A stretch of DNA of 24,950 nt from PALSA-607 sp036510735 (GCA_036510735.1 DATCDK010000037.1:1-24950); one strand, 5' to 3'; shown: positions 7,527 through 16,127, numbered from the stretch's first letter. Numbers and translations: made by a program. Notes: generated from the sequence alone by a model not told the origin.

Positions 7527-9101
7527 TCAGCGCGGCCTCGGACCGGCCGGACCCTGATTGCCGGGATTGCCTCCGGTCGGCGGGAACCGGAACTTCGAAA
7601 GATCCGGCATCTTCATGCCCGGAGGCAGCTGGGCTGGCAGACCAAGGCCACCGTCACCGCCCGGCAACGAGCGGGTGAGCCCGGGCGGCAATGCTGCAGG
7701 CGGTGCGCCTCCGGGGCGTCCGCCCGGTCGGCCACCCTTTCCTTTCTTGCCCTTCTTCACGGCCTTCGTCGCGCGGCGCGCGCCCATGCCCGGGAGGCCA
7801 CCCATGCCGGCCATCTGCTTCATCATCTTGCGGGCCTCGAAGAAGCGGTCGACGAGACTGTTCACCTCGGCCACGGTGACGCCGGAGCCCTTAGCGATGC
7901 GTACCCGTCGCGAGCCATTGATGATCTTCGGGTCTTCGCGCTCGATCGGTGTCATCGAGCGGATGATGGCGGCGATGCGGTCGACATCCTTGTCATCGAC
8001 CTGCGCGATCTGCTCCTTCATCTGTCCCATGCCCGGCAGCATGCCGAGCAGATTGCCGATAGGACCCATCTTGCGCAGCATCATCATCTGCTCGAGGAAG
8101 TCCTCGAGCGTCAGCTCACCTTCGGTGAGCTTGCGTGCGGTCTCTTCGGCCTCACCCGCGTCGTACGCACCTTGCGTCTGCTCGATCAGCGTCAGGATGT
8201 CGCCCATACCGAGAATGCGCGAAGCCATGCGCTCGGGGTGGAAGGTGTCGAAGTCCTCGAGCTTCTCGCCGGTACTCGCGAACATGATCTGACGGCCGGT
8301 CAGCGAGGCGACGGACAGAGCAGCACCACCACGCGCGTCACCGTCGAGCTTGGTGAGCACGACGCCGTCGAAACCGACGCCGTCAAGAAACGCCTGCGCG
8401 GTGTTCACGGCGTCCTGGCCGAGCATGGCGTCGACGACGAACAGGATCTCGTTCGGGTCGACCGCATCGCGGATGTCGATCGCCTGCTGCATCATCTCGG
8501 CGTCGACACCGAGTCGGCCCGCGGTGTCGACGACCACGATGTCGTGACCCAGCCGCTTGGCGTGCTCGATGGCGGCCTTCGAGACCGCGACCGGATCGCC
8601 GACACCGCTCCCCGGCTCGGGGGCGAAGACGGGGACGCCGGCCTGCTTGCCGAGCACCTGGAGTTGCTGCACGGCGTTGGGCCGCTGCAAGTCGGCGGCT
8701 ACCAGGAGTGGGGCGTGGCCCTGCCCCGACAGCCACTTGGCGAGCTTGCCGGCCAGCGTCGTCTTACCCGAGCCCTGAAGACCGGCGAGCATGATCACGG
8801 TTGGCGGGTTCTTCGCGTAGCGAAGGCGCCTGGTCTGGCCGCCGAGGATCTGGACCAGTTCCTCGTTGACGATCGAGATGACCTGCTGCGCCGGGTTCAG
8901 CGCCTGCGAGACCGCTGCGCCGCGCGAACGCTCCTTGACCGCATCGACGAAGTCGCGAACGACCGACAAGGCGACGTCGGCCTCGAGAAGCGCGATCCGG
9001 ATCTCCCGGGCGGTCGCGTCGATGTCGGCATCCGACAACCGACCCTTGCCGCGCAGGGTCTTGAAGACCGACTCGAGCCGGTCGGAGAGGGTGTCGAACA
9101 C
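7527..9101 (-). CDS. ffh: Signal recognition particle protein Ffh (SRP54)
   Basis: GTPase subunit of the signal recognition particle, 524 residues. It binds SRP RNA and signal peptides of nascent membrane proteins and docks on FtsY. The N-domain helices (1-95) are followed by the G domain: Walker A GLQGSGKTT (107-115), AADLQRPNAVQQL, DTAGR (192-196), TKLDGDARGGAALS (250-263). A Met-rich M domain (about 300-450; MMMLRKMGPIGNLLGMLPGMG) includes the RNA-binding motif INGSRRVRIAKGSG. The C-terminal tail is an unusually long Lys/Gly/Pro-rich extension. Start is GTG 9101; an upstream Shine-Dalgarno is weak. It lies 24 bp downstream of glnD, the common actinobacterial order. Its partner ftsY is in the same window. 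Confidence 0.98.
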   Translation of the reverse strand: MFDTLSDRLESVFKTLRGKGRLSDADIDATAREIRIALLEADVALSVVRDFVDAVKERSRGAAVSQALNPAQQVISIVNEELVQILGGQTRRLRYAKNPPTVIMLAGLQGSGKTTLAGKLAKWLSGQGHAPLLVAADLQRPNAVQQLQVLGKQAGVPVFAPEPGSGVGDPVAVSKAAIEHAKRLGHDIVVVDTAGRLGVDAEMMQQAIDIRDAVDPNEILFVVDAMLGQDAVNTAQAFLDGVGFDGVVLTKLDGDARGGAALSVASLTGRQIMFASTGEKLEDFDTFHPERMASRILGMGDILTLIEQTQGAYDAGEAEETARKLTEGELTLEDFLEQMMMLRKMGPIGNLLGMLPGMGQMKEQIAQVDDKDVDRIAAIIRSMTPIEREDPKIINGSRRVRIAKGSGVTVAEVNSLVDRFFEARKMMKQMAGMGGLPGMGARRATKAVKKGKKGKGGRPGGRPGGAPPAALPPGLTRSLPGGDGGLGLPAQLPPGMKMPDLSKFRFPPTGGNPGNQGPAGPRPR

Positions 9102-9125
9102 GCGCGCCAGCCTACCGAGCCTGCG

Positions 9126-11456
9126 TCAACTCCGCGGCGCGCTGGCCCGCAGCGCCTCTTCGACAGCCCGGCGAACCCCTTCGGCCCGTTCAACTGCGAG
9201 CGGTCGACCGCCCCGGTCGGTGACGTAGAACGCGTCGACAACCTCAGCACCGAGCGTCTCGACCCGAGCAGATCGCACGTCGAGCCCTTCGGCGGCCAAC
9301 ACCCGAGTCACGGTGAACAGCAAGCCCGGCCGGTCGTGGGCGCGCACCTCCAGCACGGTCGCCTTGTCGGACGCGCCCCCGGGCAGCAGCACAGTCGCGG
9401 GCGGCAACGCGATCGACTTTCGGGTCGCTGCGCTGGCTTCGCGGCGGGCCAACTTCTGGGCGACGTCGAGACCGCCTTCGATCGCCCGACGCATGTCGTC
9501 TTGGATCCGCGCCGGCTCGACTTCGGAGAAGTAGGTCGGTTCGACATCGAAGACGGTGACCGCTGTCGGACCGACCGACGTCGCTACTGCTGCGCGCACG
9601 CCGAGTCTGTGCAGCGCCAGCACCCCCGCCGACCTCCAGAGCAGCCCCGGCTGATCAGGAGCGATCACGGTGATGCGGCTGTGGTCAGGGGTGCCCTCAG
9701 AGATCACCGCAAGTTGGCCGGCCTCCGCGAGCTTCACGATCGCGGGCGGCAATTCCGCGACCGGCGGGGGTACCACCTCACCGGCGAGCATGGCCGCCGT
9801 CCGGCTGACGAGATCGGAAACGAGGCGAGCGCGCCATTCGTCCCACATCGGCGTGCCTGTGGCGCGCGCATCGGCCTCGGTCAACGCATGCAGCAACTCG
9901 AGAACCAGCGGCGAACCAACGGCCTGCGCGACGGCCGACACCGTCGCCGGATCGTCAAGGTCGCGTCTGGTCGCCGTTTGCGACAGCAACAAGTGATGGC
10001 GAACCAGCGTCGTCAAGACCACGCTGTCGTGCTCGTTCATACCGAGCCTTGCTGCGATTCCCGGCATGAGCGCAGCACCGGCAATCGAGTGGTCGCCGTC
10101 GCTTCCCTTGCCGATGTCATGGAACAAGGAACCCAGCAACAGCAGGTCAGGCCGCGCAACACGACGTGTCAGGGCGGCTGCTTCGATCGCGGTTTCGACG
10201 AGATGGCGATCGACGGTGTAGCGGTGCAAGGGATTGTGCTGGCGGCGGTAGCGGACGCTTTCCCACTCCGGGATCAATCGCGCCATGAGCCCGGCCTGAT
10301 CGAGCGCTTCCAACACCACCAGCGCCGGCCGGCCTGCACCGAGCAACGCGACGAACGCATCGCGCGCGGTCGACGGCCACGGGTTCGGCATCGGCGGGCA
10401 CTTGTTGGCGAGCAGGTCGATCGTCGGCGGCGAGAGCGGCAACCCAACTTGAGCAGCGGCAGCAGCAGCGCGCACGACAAGAGTCGGGTCAGGAGTCGGA
10501 TCGACTCCGCGCGCGAGCACCACCTCGCCGTCCTGCTCGACGACACCTTCGGCGACCGGCTTGCGTTCCGCCTTCGGACGCCGCCGCAAGCTGCCCTCGA
10601 CCGAGCGCCACGTCACGTCGCTCGCATACGACACCGTGCGCGCAGCTTCGCTGACGGCACGCAGCAACTCGTCGGCGTCAGCCATGCCGAGACGGGCCGC
10701 GATCGCCTCTTGCTCCTGTGCAACCATGCGGGTCGTCGGTCGGCCCGCGACTTCCTGCAACGTGTCGCGGACGTCGATCAGCCGGCGATATGCCGCACGC
10801 ACCGGCGGTCCGGGGCCAGCGGCAACCCAGGCCGCGGCGATTGCTTCGAGCGCGTGCACGTCGCGAAGTCCGCCACGTGCTTCCTTCAGGTCGGGCTCGA
10901 GCAGGAACGCCACCTCGCCGAGCCGTTCGGCCCGCTCGCGCACCATCTCGTGAAGTTCTGGCAGCCGCTTCGATGCGCGCGAGCGCCACTGGCCGAACGC
11001 GTGCTCGCGCAAGCGGGCGGTGAGATCCGGCACCCCTGCAATGTGCCGGGCGTGCAGCATCCCGAGGGCGGCCTTCATGTCGGAGTTGGCGACAGACACC
11101 GCATCCGCGACCGTGCGTACCGAGTGGTCGAGCTGCCACCCGGCGTCCCAGATCGGATACCAGACCTGGTCAGCGATCTGCACGACGTCGGACCGGCCGT
11201 CGTGCAGCATCATGACGTCGAGGTCACTGCCTGGGCCGAGTTCGCCCCGCCCGTAACCGCCGACGGCCACGAGCGCAACGCCATCGGCGGTGCCAAGCAA
11301 CTCGCGCAACCACGCGTCGGCCTGCGCTGATCGCTGCGCCCTCAACGCACTCAGGTCACGGGCCGAGTCAGCCGTCGACTCAGTACTTTCGTCGCTCTTG
11401 GATGCAGAGGCGACACGTGGTAAACGCGTCGCGTCTGCATCGTCAAGCGATGGCAC
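9126..11456 (-). CDS. glnD: PII nucleotidyltransferase / deuridylylating (deadenylylating) enzyme GlnD
   Basis: Bifunctional nitrogen sensor that adds a nucleotide to, or removes it from, the PII protein encoded just upstream. In actinobacteria such as Corynebacterium the modification is known to be adenylylation. Numbered from GTG 11456 (776 residues): nucleotidyltransferase motif GGYGRGELGPGSDLDV (66-81), GlnD linker (EPDLKEARGGLRDVH), NPLHRYTVDRH (408-418), HD hydrolase motif FHDIGKG with H446/D447 and HH at 487-488, then two ACT domains (about 594-670 and 698-770) expected to bind glutamine. An in-frame start at 11528 would overlap glnK by 67 bp and add an Arg-rich stretch, so GTG 11456, a few bases after the glnK stop, is preferred. 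No Shine-Dalgarno is seen there, so translation probably depends on coupling to glnK. Family call is firm, start is moderate. Confidence 0.95.
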   Translation of the reverse strand: MPSLDDADATRLPRVASASKSDESTESTADSARDLSALRAQRSAQADAWLRELLGTADGVALVAVGGYGRGELGPGSDLDVMMLHDGRSDVVQIADQVWYPIWDAGWQLDHSVRTVADAVSVANSDMKAALGMLHARHIAGVPDLTARLREHAFGQWRSRASKRLPELHEMVRERAERLGEVAFLLEPDLKEARGGLRDVHALEAIAAAWVAAGPGPPVRAAYRRLIDVRDTLQEVAGRPTTRMVAQEQEAIAARLGMADADELLRAVSEAARTVSYASDVTWRSVEGSLRRRPKAERKPVAEGVVEQDGEVVLARGVDPTPDPTLVVRAAAAAAQVGLPLSPPTIDLLANKCPPMPNPWPSTARDAFVALLGAGRPALVVLEALDQAGLMARLIPEWESVRYRRQHNPLHRYTVDRHLVETAIEAAALTRRVARPDLLLLGSLFHDIGKGSDGDHSIAGAALMPGIAARLGMNEHDSVVLTTLVRHHLLLSQTATRRDLDDPATVSAVAQAVGSPLVLELLHALTEADARATGTPMWDEWRARLVSDLVSRTAAMLAGEVVPPPVAELPPAIVKLAEAGQLAVISEGTPDHSRITVIAPDQPGLLWRSAGVLALHRLGVRAAVATSVGPTAVTVFDVEPTYFSEVEPARIQDDMRRAIEGGLDVAQKLARREASAATRKSIALPPATVLLPGGASDKATVLEVRAHDRPGLLFTVTRVLAAEGLDVRSARVETLGAEVVDAFYVTDRGGRPLAVERAEGVRRAVEEALRASAPRS

Positions 11457-11461
11457 TGAAA

Positions 11462-11800
11462 TCAGAGCGCACTGATTCCGCGCTCGCCGGTCCGAACCCG
11501 GATGACGTCGTCGATCGGCACAGACCACACCTTGCCGTCACCGATCTTGCCCGTCTGGGCCGACTTGACGATGACGTCGAGAACGTCATCGGCGTCGCCC
11601 TCATCGACGAGTACCTCGATGCGTACCTTCGGTACAAGATCGACTTCGTACTCCGCGCCGCGATACACCTCGGTATGGCCACGCTGGCGACCATATCCAT
11701 TGGCTTCGCTGACCGTCATGCCAGTCACACCGAAGGTCTCGAGTGCAGCCTTCACGTCGTCGAGCTTGAACGGCTTGACGATCGCGGTAATCAACTTCAT
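11462..11800 (-). CDS. glnK: Nitrogen regulatory protein PII (GlnK/GlnB)
   Basis: Trimeric PII signal protein of 112 residues, the full family length. It binds ATP/ADP and 2-oxoglutarate and controls AmtB by inserting its T-loop into the channel. The N-terminus MKLITAIVKPFKLDDVKAAL, the T-loop GRQRGHTEVYRGAEY with the modifiable Tyr51, the B-loop TGKIGDGKVW and the C-terminal RVRTGERG are all present. The ATG overlaps the amtB stop as ATGA, and an AAGGTG Shine-Dalgarno lies five bases upstream inside amtB (11806-11811). Linkage to amtB supports the GlnK type; with glnD directly downstream, the transporter, the signal protein and its modifying enzyme are co-expressed. Confidence 0.98.
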   Translation of the reverse strand: MKLITAIVKPFKLDDVKAALETFGVTGMTVSEANGYGRQRGHTEVYRGAEYEVDLVPKVRIEVLVDEGDADDVLDVIVKSAQTGKIGDGKVWSVPIDDVIRVRTGERGISAL

Positions 11801-13104
11801 GTGCTCACCTTCTCACTCGTTGCCGCTGGCAGGTGTACGGACGCGTGCGATTCGCCAGAACCAGATGAACCAACAGTGTCGTAGGCCGACTCGGCGTGCA
11901 GGTTGATGTCGAGACCCTCGAGTTCGACGTCCCGCGACACGCGCAGACCCATGGTCTTGTCGATGACCAGAGCGATCACCAGCGTGACGATGAAGTCGTA
12001 GACGATGACCGAGCCGACCCCGAGAGCTTGTCGACCCAGTTGGGTAAACCCGCCGCCGTTGAACAGACCGTTGTTGCCACCGATCGTCGCGTCGCCGATG
12101 ATGCCGATCGACAGAGCCCCGACGATGCCGCCGACGACGTGAACGGCGAAGACGTCGAGCGAGTCGTCGACCCGAGCCTTGAACTTCAGGCCGACGGCCA
12201 GTGCGCAGAGGGCGCCGGCGACGACACCAAGTCCGATCGCACCAATCGGCGTAATGAATCCACAGGCCGGCGTGATGGCGACGAGCCCAGCCACCAGGCC
12301 TGATGCGGCACCGAGTGTTGTCGAGTGCCCGTCTCTGATCTTCTCCACGACGAGCCAGCCGAGCATCGCCGCTGCAGTCGCCACGACCGAGTTGATAAGC
12401 GCCCATCCGGCGACCGGGTCGGCGGCCAACTCACTGCCGGCGTTGAAGCCGATCCAGCCGAACCAGAGCAACCCGGCGCCGAGCAGCACGAACGGCACGT
12501 TGTGCGGACGCATCCGCTCCTTGGGCCAACCAATTCTCTTGCCGAGCACGAGGGTCAGCGCGATACCTGCGACACCTGCGTTGATGTGCACGACAGTGCC
12601 GCCTGCGAAGTCCTCAACGTGGTGTTGCGCCAACCAGCCGCCGCCCCACACCCAGTGGGCAATCGGTGCGTAGACGCAGATCGACCACGCGGTAACGAAG
12701 ACAACGAAGGGGGCGAACTTCAACCGGTCAGCGACCGCGCCGGTGATCAGGGCGGCCGTGATGATCGCGAACGTGATCTGGAACGTCGCGATGACCGTGG
12801 TTGGCACTCCGTCACCAGAGCCCCACATGTCGGCACCGTGATGCATGCCGACGAATGTCGACGCACTACCGATGAAGCCGCCGAGCTTGTCCGTACCGAA
12901 TGCCAGGCTGAACAGGTCAAGCACCCAGAGCACGCTCACGATGCCCATACACACGAAGTTCTGCATCAAAATCGCCAACACGTTCTTTGACCGGACCATA
13001 CCTCCGTAGAAGAAGGCGAGGCCCGGCGTCATCAACAGCACCAGCGCTGTGGCGGCGAGCATCCACGCGGTATTGCCCCAGTTAAGACCGGTCTTGGGGT
13101 CCAT
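11797..13104 (-). CDS. amtB: Ammonium transporter Amt
   Basis: Integral membrane ammonium channel of 435 residues with about eleven TM helices. It opens directly with TM1 after MDPKTGLNWGNTAWM, with no cleavable signal peptide as in E. coli AmtB. The pore twin histidines are H173 (GGTVVHINAG) and H322 (DVFAVHVVGGIVG). The conserved Asp/aromatic region AHWVWGGGWL...DFAGG and FGWIGFNAGSELA are also present. A charged cytosolic tail follows TM11 and is where GlnK would dock. The start has GGAG five bases upstream (GTGGAGTGAAATG). The gene overlaps glnK by four bases. It is expected to be induced under nitrogen limitation; a possible regulator site upstream is listed separately. Confidence 0.98.
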   Translation of the reverse strand: MDPKTGLNWGNTAWMLAATALVLLMTPGLAFFYGGMVRSKNVLAILMQNFVCMGIVSVLWVLDLFSLAFGTDKLGGFIGSASTFVGMHHGADMWGSGDGVPTTVIATFQITFAIITAALITGAVADRLKFAPFVVFVTAWSICVYAPIAHWVWGGGWLAQHHVEDFAGGTVVHINAGVAGIALTLVLGKRIGWPKERMRPHNVPFVLLGAGLLWFGWIGFNAGSELAADPVAGWALINSVVATAAAMLGWLVVEKIRDGHSTTLGAASGLVAGLVAITPACGFITPIGAIGLGVVAGALCALAVGLKFKARVDDSLDVFAVHVVGGIVGALSIGIIGDATIGGNNGLFNGGGFTQLGRQALGVGSVIVYDFIVTLVIALVIDKTMGLRVSRDVELEGLDINLHAESAYDTVGSSGSGESHASVHLPAATSEKVST

Positions 13105-13200
13105 TTCACTCCACTCGTCGGTAGGGCGCTACGGACGACCTCGTTGTCGCTCAGTCGGCAGTAAGTTCGCGGACTGCGATTTCCGGAATGGCACCAGGGT

Positions 13201-13247
13201 GTTTCACGGGCATGAAGTTCGCCGCGAGCGCATTACGGGCGTGTAAC
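13201..13247 (-). promoter_or_regulatory. Weak candidate GlnR-like operator upstream of amtB
   Basis: Reading the minus strand, GTTAC-n6-GTAAT (13247-13232) is followed 15 bases later by TTCAT-n6-GAAAC (13216-13201). The GlnR consensus known from Streptomyces is gTnAC-n6-GaAAC, usually repeated after six bases. Here GTTAC and GAAAC match fully, the other two halves match poorly, and the two sites are about one helical turn too far apart. It lies 97-143 bp before the amtB start, a sensible position, but the call is weak. Confidence 0.25.
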
Positions 13248-13271
13248 AGGAGCGGCTGAGGCTGGTGCGGG

Positions 13272-14432
13272 CTAGGAGCCCAGCAGTGCGTCGACGAACG
13301 CCTCAGGCTCGAACGGCGCGAGATCGTCCGCGCCTTCACCTAGACCGACAAGCTTGACGGGGACGCCGAGTTCGCGCTGTACAGAGATGACGATGCCGCC
13401 CTTGGCGGTGCCGTCGAGCTTGGTCAGGACGACGCCGGTGATGTCGACCACCTCGGCAAAGACCCGCGCCTGCACAAGACCGTTCTGTCCCGTGGTTGCA
13501 TCCAGCACCAGTAGCACCTCATCAACTGGCGTCTGCTTTTCGATCACCCGCTTGACCTTGCCGAGCTCGTCCATCAGGCCCGCTTTGGTGTGCAGGCGAC
13601 CGGCTGTGTCGACGAGCACGGTGTCGACGCCGAGAGCGATGCCGGTCTTCACTGCGTCGAACGCGACCGATGCCGGGTCACCCCCCTCGGGGCCACGAAC
13701 GGTCTGCGCGCCTACTCGGCGTCCCCACGTCTCGAGCTGGTCGGCTGCGGCTGCCCTGAATGTGTCGGCGGCGCCGAGCACCACGGTTCGTCCTTCGGCG
13801 ACGAGGAGCCTGGCGATCTTGCCGCACGTCGTCGTCTTGCCGGTGCCGTTGACACCGACGACGAGCACGATCGCGGGACCTTCGCCGGGTGGACGCCGAG
13901 TCGCCAACGACCGGTCGAGGTCTGGGTCGACGAGTTCGAGGAGTCCTTCGCGCAGGAATGCCCGGGCATCGGCTGCTGACCTCGTGCCGAGCACCTTTGC
14001 CTTGGTTTTGAGGGAGTCGACGAGTTCGTTGCTCGCACTGACGCCGACATCGGCGACGAGGAGCAGATCCTCGACCTCCTGCCACGTCTCGTCGTCGAGC
14101 GTGTCGCGCGACAGCAATGCGAGCAGCCCTCGACCGAGCGTCGATTCAGACCGCGCAAGACGGGCGCGCAGCCTGACCAACCGCCCGGCGGCAGGTTCGG
14201 GTGTTTCGGTGAGGTCGGGCTCGACGACGCTCTCGTCGAGCGCCTGGTCCGCCGGTGCCTGCACCGCTGGAGCGATGGGAGGATTTGGCGCAGTTGGTCC
14301 AGGGCGCTTGACCAGAGTCGGACGGCTGGTCGGCAGGGGGATCGATCGCCGACGGCTGCTGCGCACGAAGAACGCGCCGCCGACTCCCGCGAGGATGACG
14401 ACGGCAAGAATGATCTCCAGGAGGGGCTGCAC
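13272..14432 (-). CDS. ftsY: Signal recognition particle receptor FtsY
   Basis: SRP receptor GTPase of 386 residues that docks the Ffh-ribosome complex at the membrane. It starts with a hydrophobic segment (residues 2-23) followed by RSSRRR, a membrane anchor typical of actinobacterial FtsY, then a Pro/Ala-rich acidic linker (30-85). The NG domain follows: GVNGTGKTT (193-201), AADTFRAAAADQL, DTAGR (275-279), DATTGQN (311-317), TKLDGTAKGG (337-346) and VGLGEGADDL (362-371). Start is GTG 14432 with a GGGAG about ten bases upstream. In many actinobacteria ftsY directly follows smc; here about 7 kb of accessory genes lie between. A 167-bp gap with its own regulatory potential separates it from amtB downstream. 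Confidence 0.98.
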   Translation of the reverse strand: MQPLLEIILAVVILAGVGGAFFVRSSRRRSIPLPTSRPTLVKRPGPTAPNPPIAPAVQAPADQALDESVVEPDLTETPEPAAGRLVRLRARLARSESTLGRGLLALLSRDTLDDETWQEVEDLLLVADVGVSASNELVDSLKTKAKVLGTRSAADARAFLREGLLELVDPDLDRSLATRRPPGEGPAIVLVVGVNGTGKTTTCGKIARLLVAEGRTVVLGAADTFRAAAADQLETWGRRVGAQTVRGPEGGDPASVAFDAVKTGIALGVDTVLVDTAGRLHTKAGLMDELGKVKRVIEKQTPVDEVLLVLDATTGQNGLVQARVFAEVVDITGVVLTKLDGTAKGGIVISVQRELGVPVKLVGLGEGADDLAPFEPEAFVDALLGS

Positions 14433-14521
14433 GGCGCCAAGTCTCCCATTCGCTCCAGAAAGCTTGGCCTGCGGCAGTCTCCGATCGGACGTTCACCCTG
14501 TGGATAACCCCGGCAAGCGTC

Positions 14522-14544
14522 TATAGCGGCCGTACCCTCCGCCG
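14522..14544 (+). promoter_or_regulatory. Candidate -10 elements of the lipoprotein gene
   Basis: TATAGC (14522-14527) and TACCCT (14533-14538) fit the TAnnnT -10 pattern. The second ends six bases before GTG 14545, which would place transcription start on the start codon, giving a leaderless mRNA. No Shine-Dalgarno is seen before the gene, in agreement. No good -35 was found. Confidence 0.35.
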
Positions 14545-15219
14545 GTGGGATATCGCCGGGGGACCCTTCTTTTCATGCTGCTTGGCGCCGTGTCGTTGGC
14601 CGGCTGCTCAGCCGACGTGAGCCATCCGAGCGCGCTCGGGAGCGCAACTTCAGCTCCGCCGGCTACCGCGCCGCGCTCCCCTACCGCTGTTAGTGCACCG
14701 GCCTCCTCACCTCCAAGCCCAGCTGCATCGTCGCCGGTCTGGGTCACAAGCCCAAGCCCATCAAACAGCGGGACGCCGACCAGTGCCGCCGTAGGCGACG
14801 CATCGCCGCCGACATCGGCTGACGTCATTGCGATGAACGTCCGCGCCACAGCCCGGGCGTTCATCGATGACTTCAACATTGCGTTTGCAAGCGGCGACAC
14901 CACGAAGATCGAAGCCTTGACATCGCCAACGTGCGGCTGCCGGAATCTGGTCAACAAAATCAAGCAGCACTCCGCCAAGGGCGAGCGGTACGACGGTGTG
15001 GCCTTCACGCTTAAGTCGATCGATGTCACGTACCTCGCCGCAGGCGCTACCGGCGAGATCAAGTTCTCGGTTTCTGCCGGTCGCATTCTCGACGCTGCGG
15101 GCACGGCAGTCGACACATCGGATGCGGCGTCTGATGGAGACAATGACCTGCTCATCATCAATGCCAGTGGCCACTGGATTGTCCAGCAGAGCTACCTGTT
15201 GGGCGCGGGCGATCAATGA
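14545..15219 (+). CDS. Secreted lipoprotein of unknown function
   Basis: Predicted lipoprotein of 224 residues. A positively charged start (MGYRRG) and hydrophobic core lead to the lipobox LAGC with Cys21 as the lipidation site. Residues 22-90 are a Ser/Pro/Ala/Thr-rich, probably disordered spacer. The folded part (about 95-224) begins ATARAFIDDFNIAFASGDTTKIEALTSPTCGC; this helix-plus-Cys pattern resembles a group of actinobacterial lipoproteins of unknown function (I recall DUF6318, unverified). C130 and C132 form a CxC. GTG 14545 is preferred over ATG 14575 because it supplies the charged n-region. The stop overlaps the start of the following PKD-domain gene (ATGATG), so the two products are probably made together and act at the cell surface. 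Confidence 0.82.
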   Translation: MGYRRGTLLFMLLGAVSLAGCSADVSHPSALGSATSAPPATAPRSPTAVSAPASSPPSPAASSPVWVTSPSPSNSGTPTSAAVGDASPPTSADVIAMNVRATARAFIDDFNIAFASGDTTKIEALTSPTCGCRNLVNKIKQHSAKGERYDGVAFTLKSIDVTYLAAGATGEIKFSVSAGRILDAAGTAVDTSDAASDGDNDLLIINASGHWIVQQSYLLGAGDQ

Positions 15220-16118
15220 TGCGCCGGCTTCTCTATTTCGCGGTCGCGGTCCTTGCGTGCACAGCCTTGGCGAGCACAACTTTCGCCTCCGCTCAAGGCC
15301 TCGCGGCCTCGAGCGCGATTGCAAAGCCGGCAGCCAGCCCGACCGTCGCAAGCCTCGACAGTTCTGTCAATGGCCCGCACACGCCCGCCGGAGATACGGG
15401 CGTCGGCGGCGATGGTGGCACTGGCACGGTGAACGGGACCGACAACCAAGGCGGCGACCCTGGTAGTGGTGGCACCCAAAGTGGAGGCGGCACTAACAAC
15501 TGCGATGGCTGCACCTATCGCTGGGTCGCGTTCTGCGACCCTGCGCTGGCGAACGCGGGCTGCGGAGCGAACGCGTGCCCAGCAGGGTTCCTGTTAGAAA
15601 CGCTGATGATTACCGACCCGCGGCTGCCTGCGCCGATCGCCGGCGGGACGCAGTGTCGATCTCCGAGTGGTGCCACTCCTGCCCAGGTGCGGCTCGCGGC
15701 GTTCGACCAGTTCTCGCAACTTCTAACGACGGCACATCCGAGCCAGCAACCGGCTGGTCGCGGGGTCGTGAACCTGCCCAGTCTGTTCTCGACCAATACA
15801 CCCGTCACCCAAGTGTTCAACGAGACCTTGCTCGGCGTGCAGGTAACGCTCAACGTCGACGCGTCATGGACTTGGGACTTCGGCGACGGCACGACTCTGA
15901 CCACCAGTGATCCCGGCGGCGCGTACCCGACCGCATCGTTGAGCCACGTCTACCTGATCCCGGGCAGCTACGTGGTCACCTTGACGACGAACTGGACCGG
16001 CACGTTCTCGATGGCCGGCGGACCGGCTGCGGTGATCCCGGGCGGTCCGATTCCGAGACTCAGCCTGCCGTTCCCCCTAGAGATTCACGAGGCGCACAGC
16101 GTCCTCGTCACTGGCTGA
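15216..16118 (+). CDS. Secreted PKD-domain protein
   Basis: Exported protein of 300 residues. A signal peptide (1-27, MMRRLLYFAVAV...FASAQG) is followed by a Ser/Ala stretch and a Gly/Asn/Thr-rich linker (about 55-95), then a segment with six cysteines (96, 99, 107, 116, 121, 147) that could form three disulfides. A PKD beta-sandwich follows at about 205-260, with the hallmark WDFGDG (220-225) and LSHVYLIPGSYVVTLT. PKD domains usually serve extracellular adhesion or protein-protein contact. No catalytic domain is seen and there is no sortase motif or C-terminal TM. Start may be ATG 15216 or ATG 15219; both overlap the lipoprotein stop. The stop codon lies inside a strong hairpin. Confidence 0.85.
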   Translation: MMRRLLYFAVAVLACTALASTTFASAQGLAASSAIAKPAASPTVASLDSSVNGPHTPAGDTGVGGDGGTGTVNGTDNQGGDPGSGGTQSGGGTNNCDGCTYRWVAFCDPALANAGCGANACPAGFLLETLMITDPRLPAPIAGGTQCRSPSGATPAQVRLAAFDQFSQLLTTAHPSQQPAGRGVVNLPSLFSTNTPVTQVFNETLLGVQVTLNVDASWTWDFGDGTTLTTSDPGGAYPTASLSHVYLIPGSYVVTLTTNWTGTFSMAGGPAAVIPGGPIPRLSLPFPLEIHEAHSVLVTG

Positions 16119-16127
16119 GGACGCTGT
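16096..16127 (+). terminator. Hairpin at the end of the lipoprotein-PKD operon
   Basis: A perfect 11-bp stem, ACAGCGTCCTC (16096-16106) and GAGGACGCTGT (16117-16127), closes a 10-base loop. The PKD gene stop codon TGA (16116-16118) begins at the last loop base and runs into the second arm. No U-run follows, so it may act as a weak or Rho-assisted terminator or as an mRNA 3'-end stabiliser. Confidence 0.6.

Noticed and set aside
7494..11330. Very long plus-strand open frame (over 1,200 codons) across ffh and glnD
   Set aside because: It is antisense to two well-supported genes, is Arg/His/Gln-rich with no domain, and arises from the GC-rich codon pattern of the real genes.
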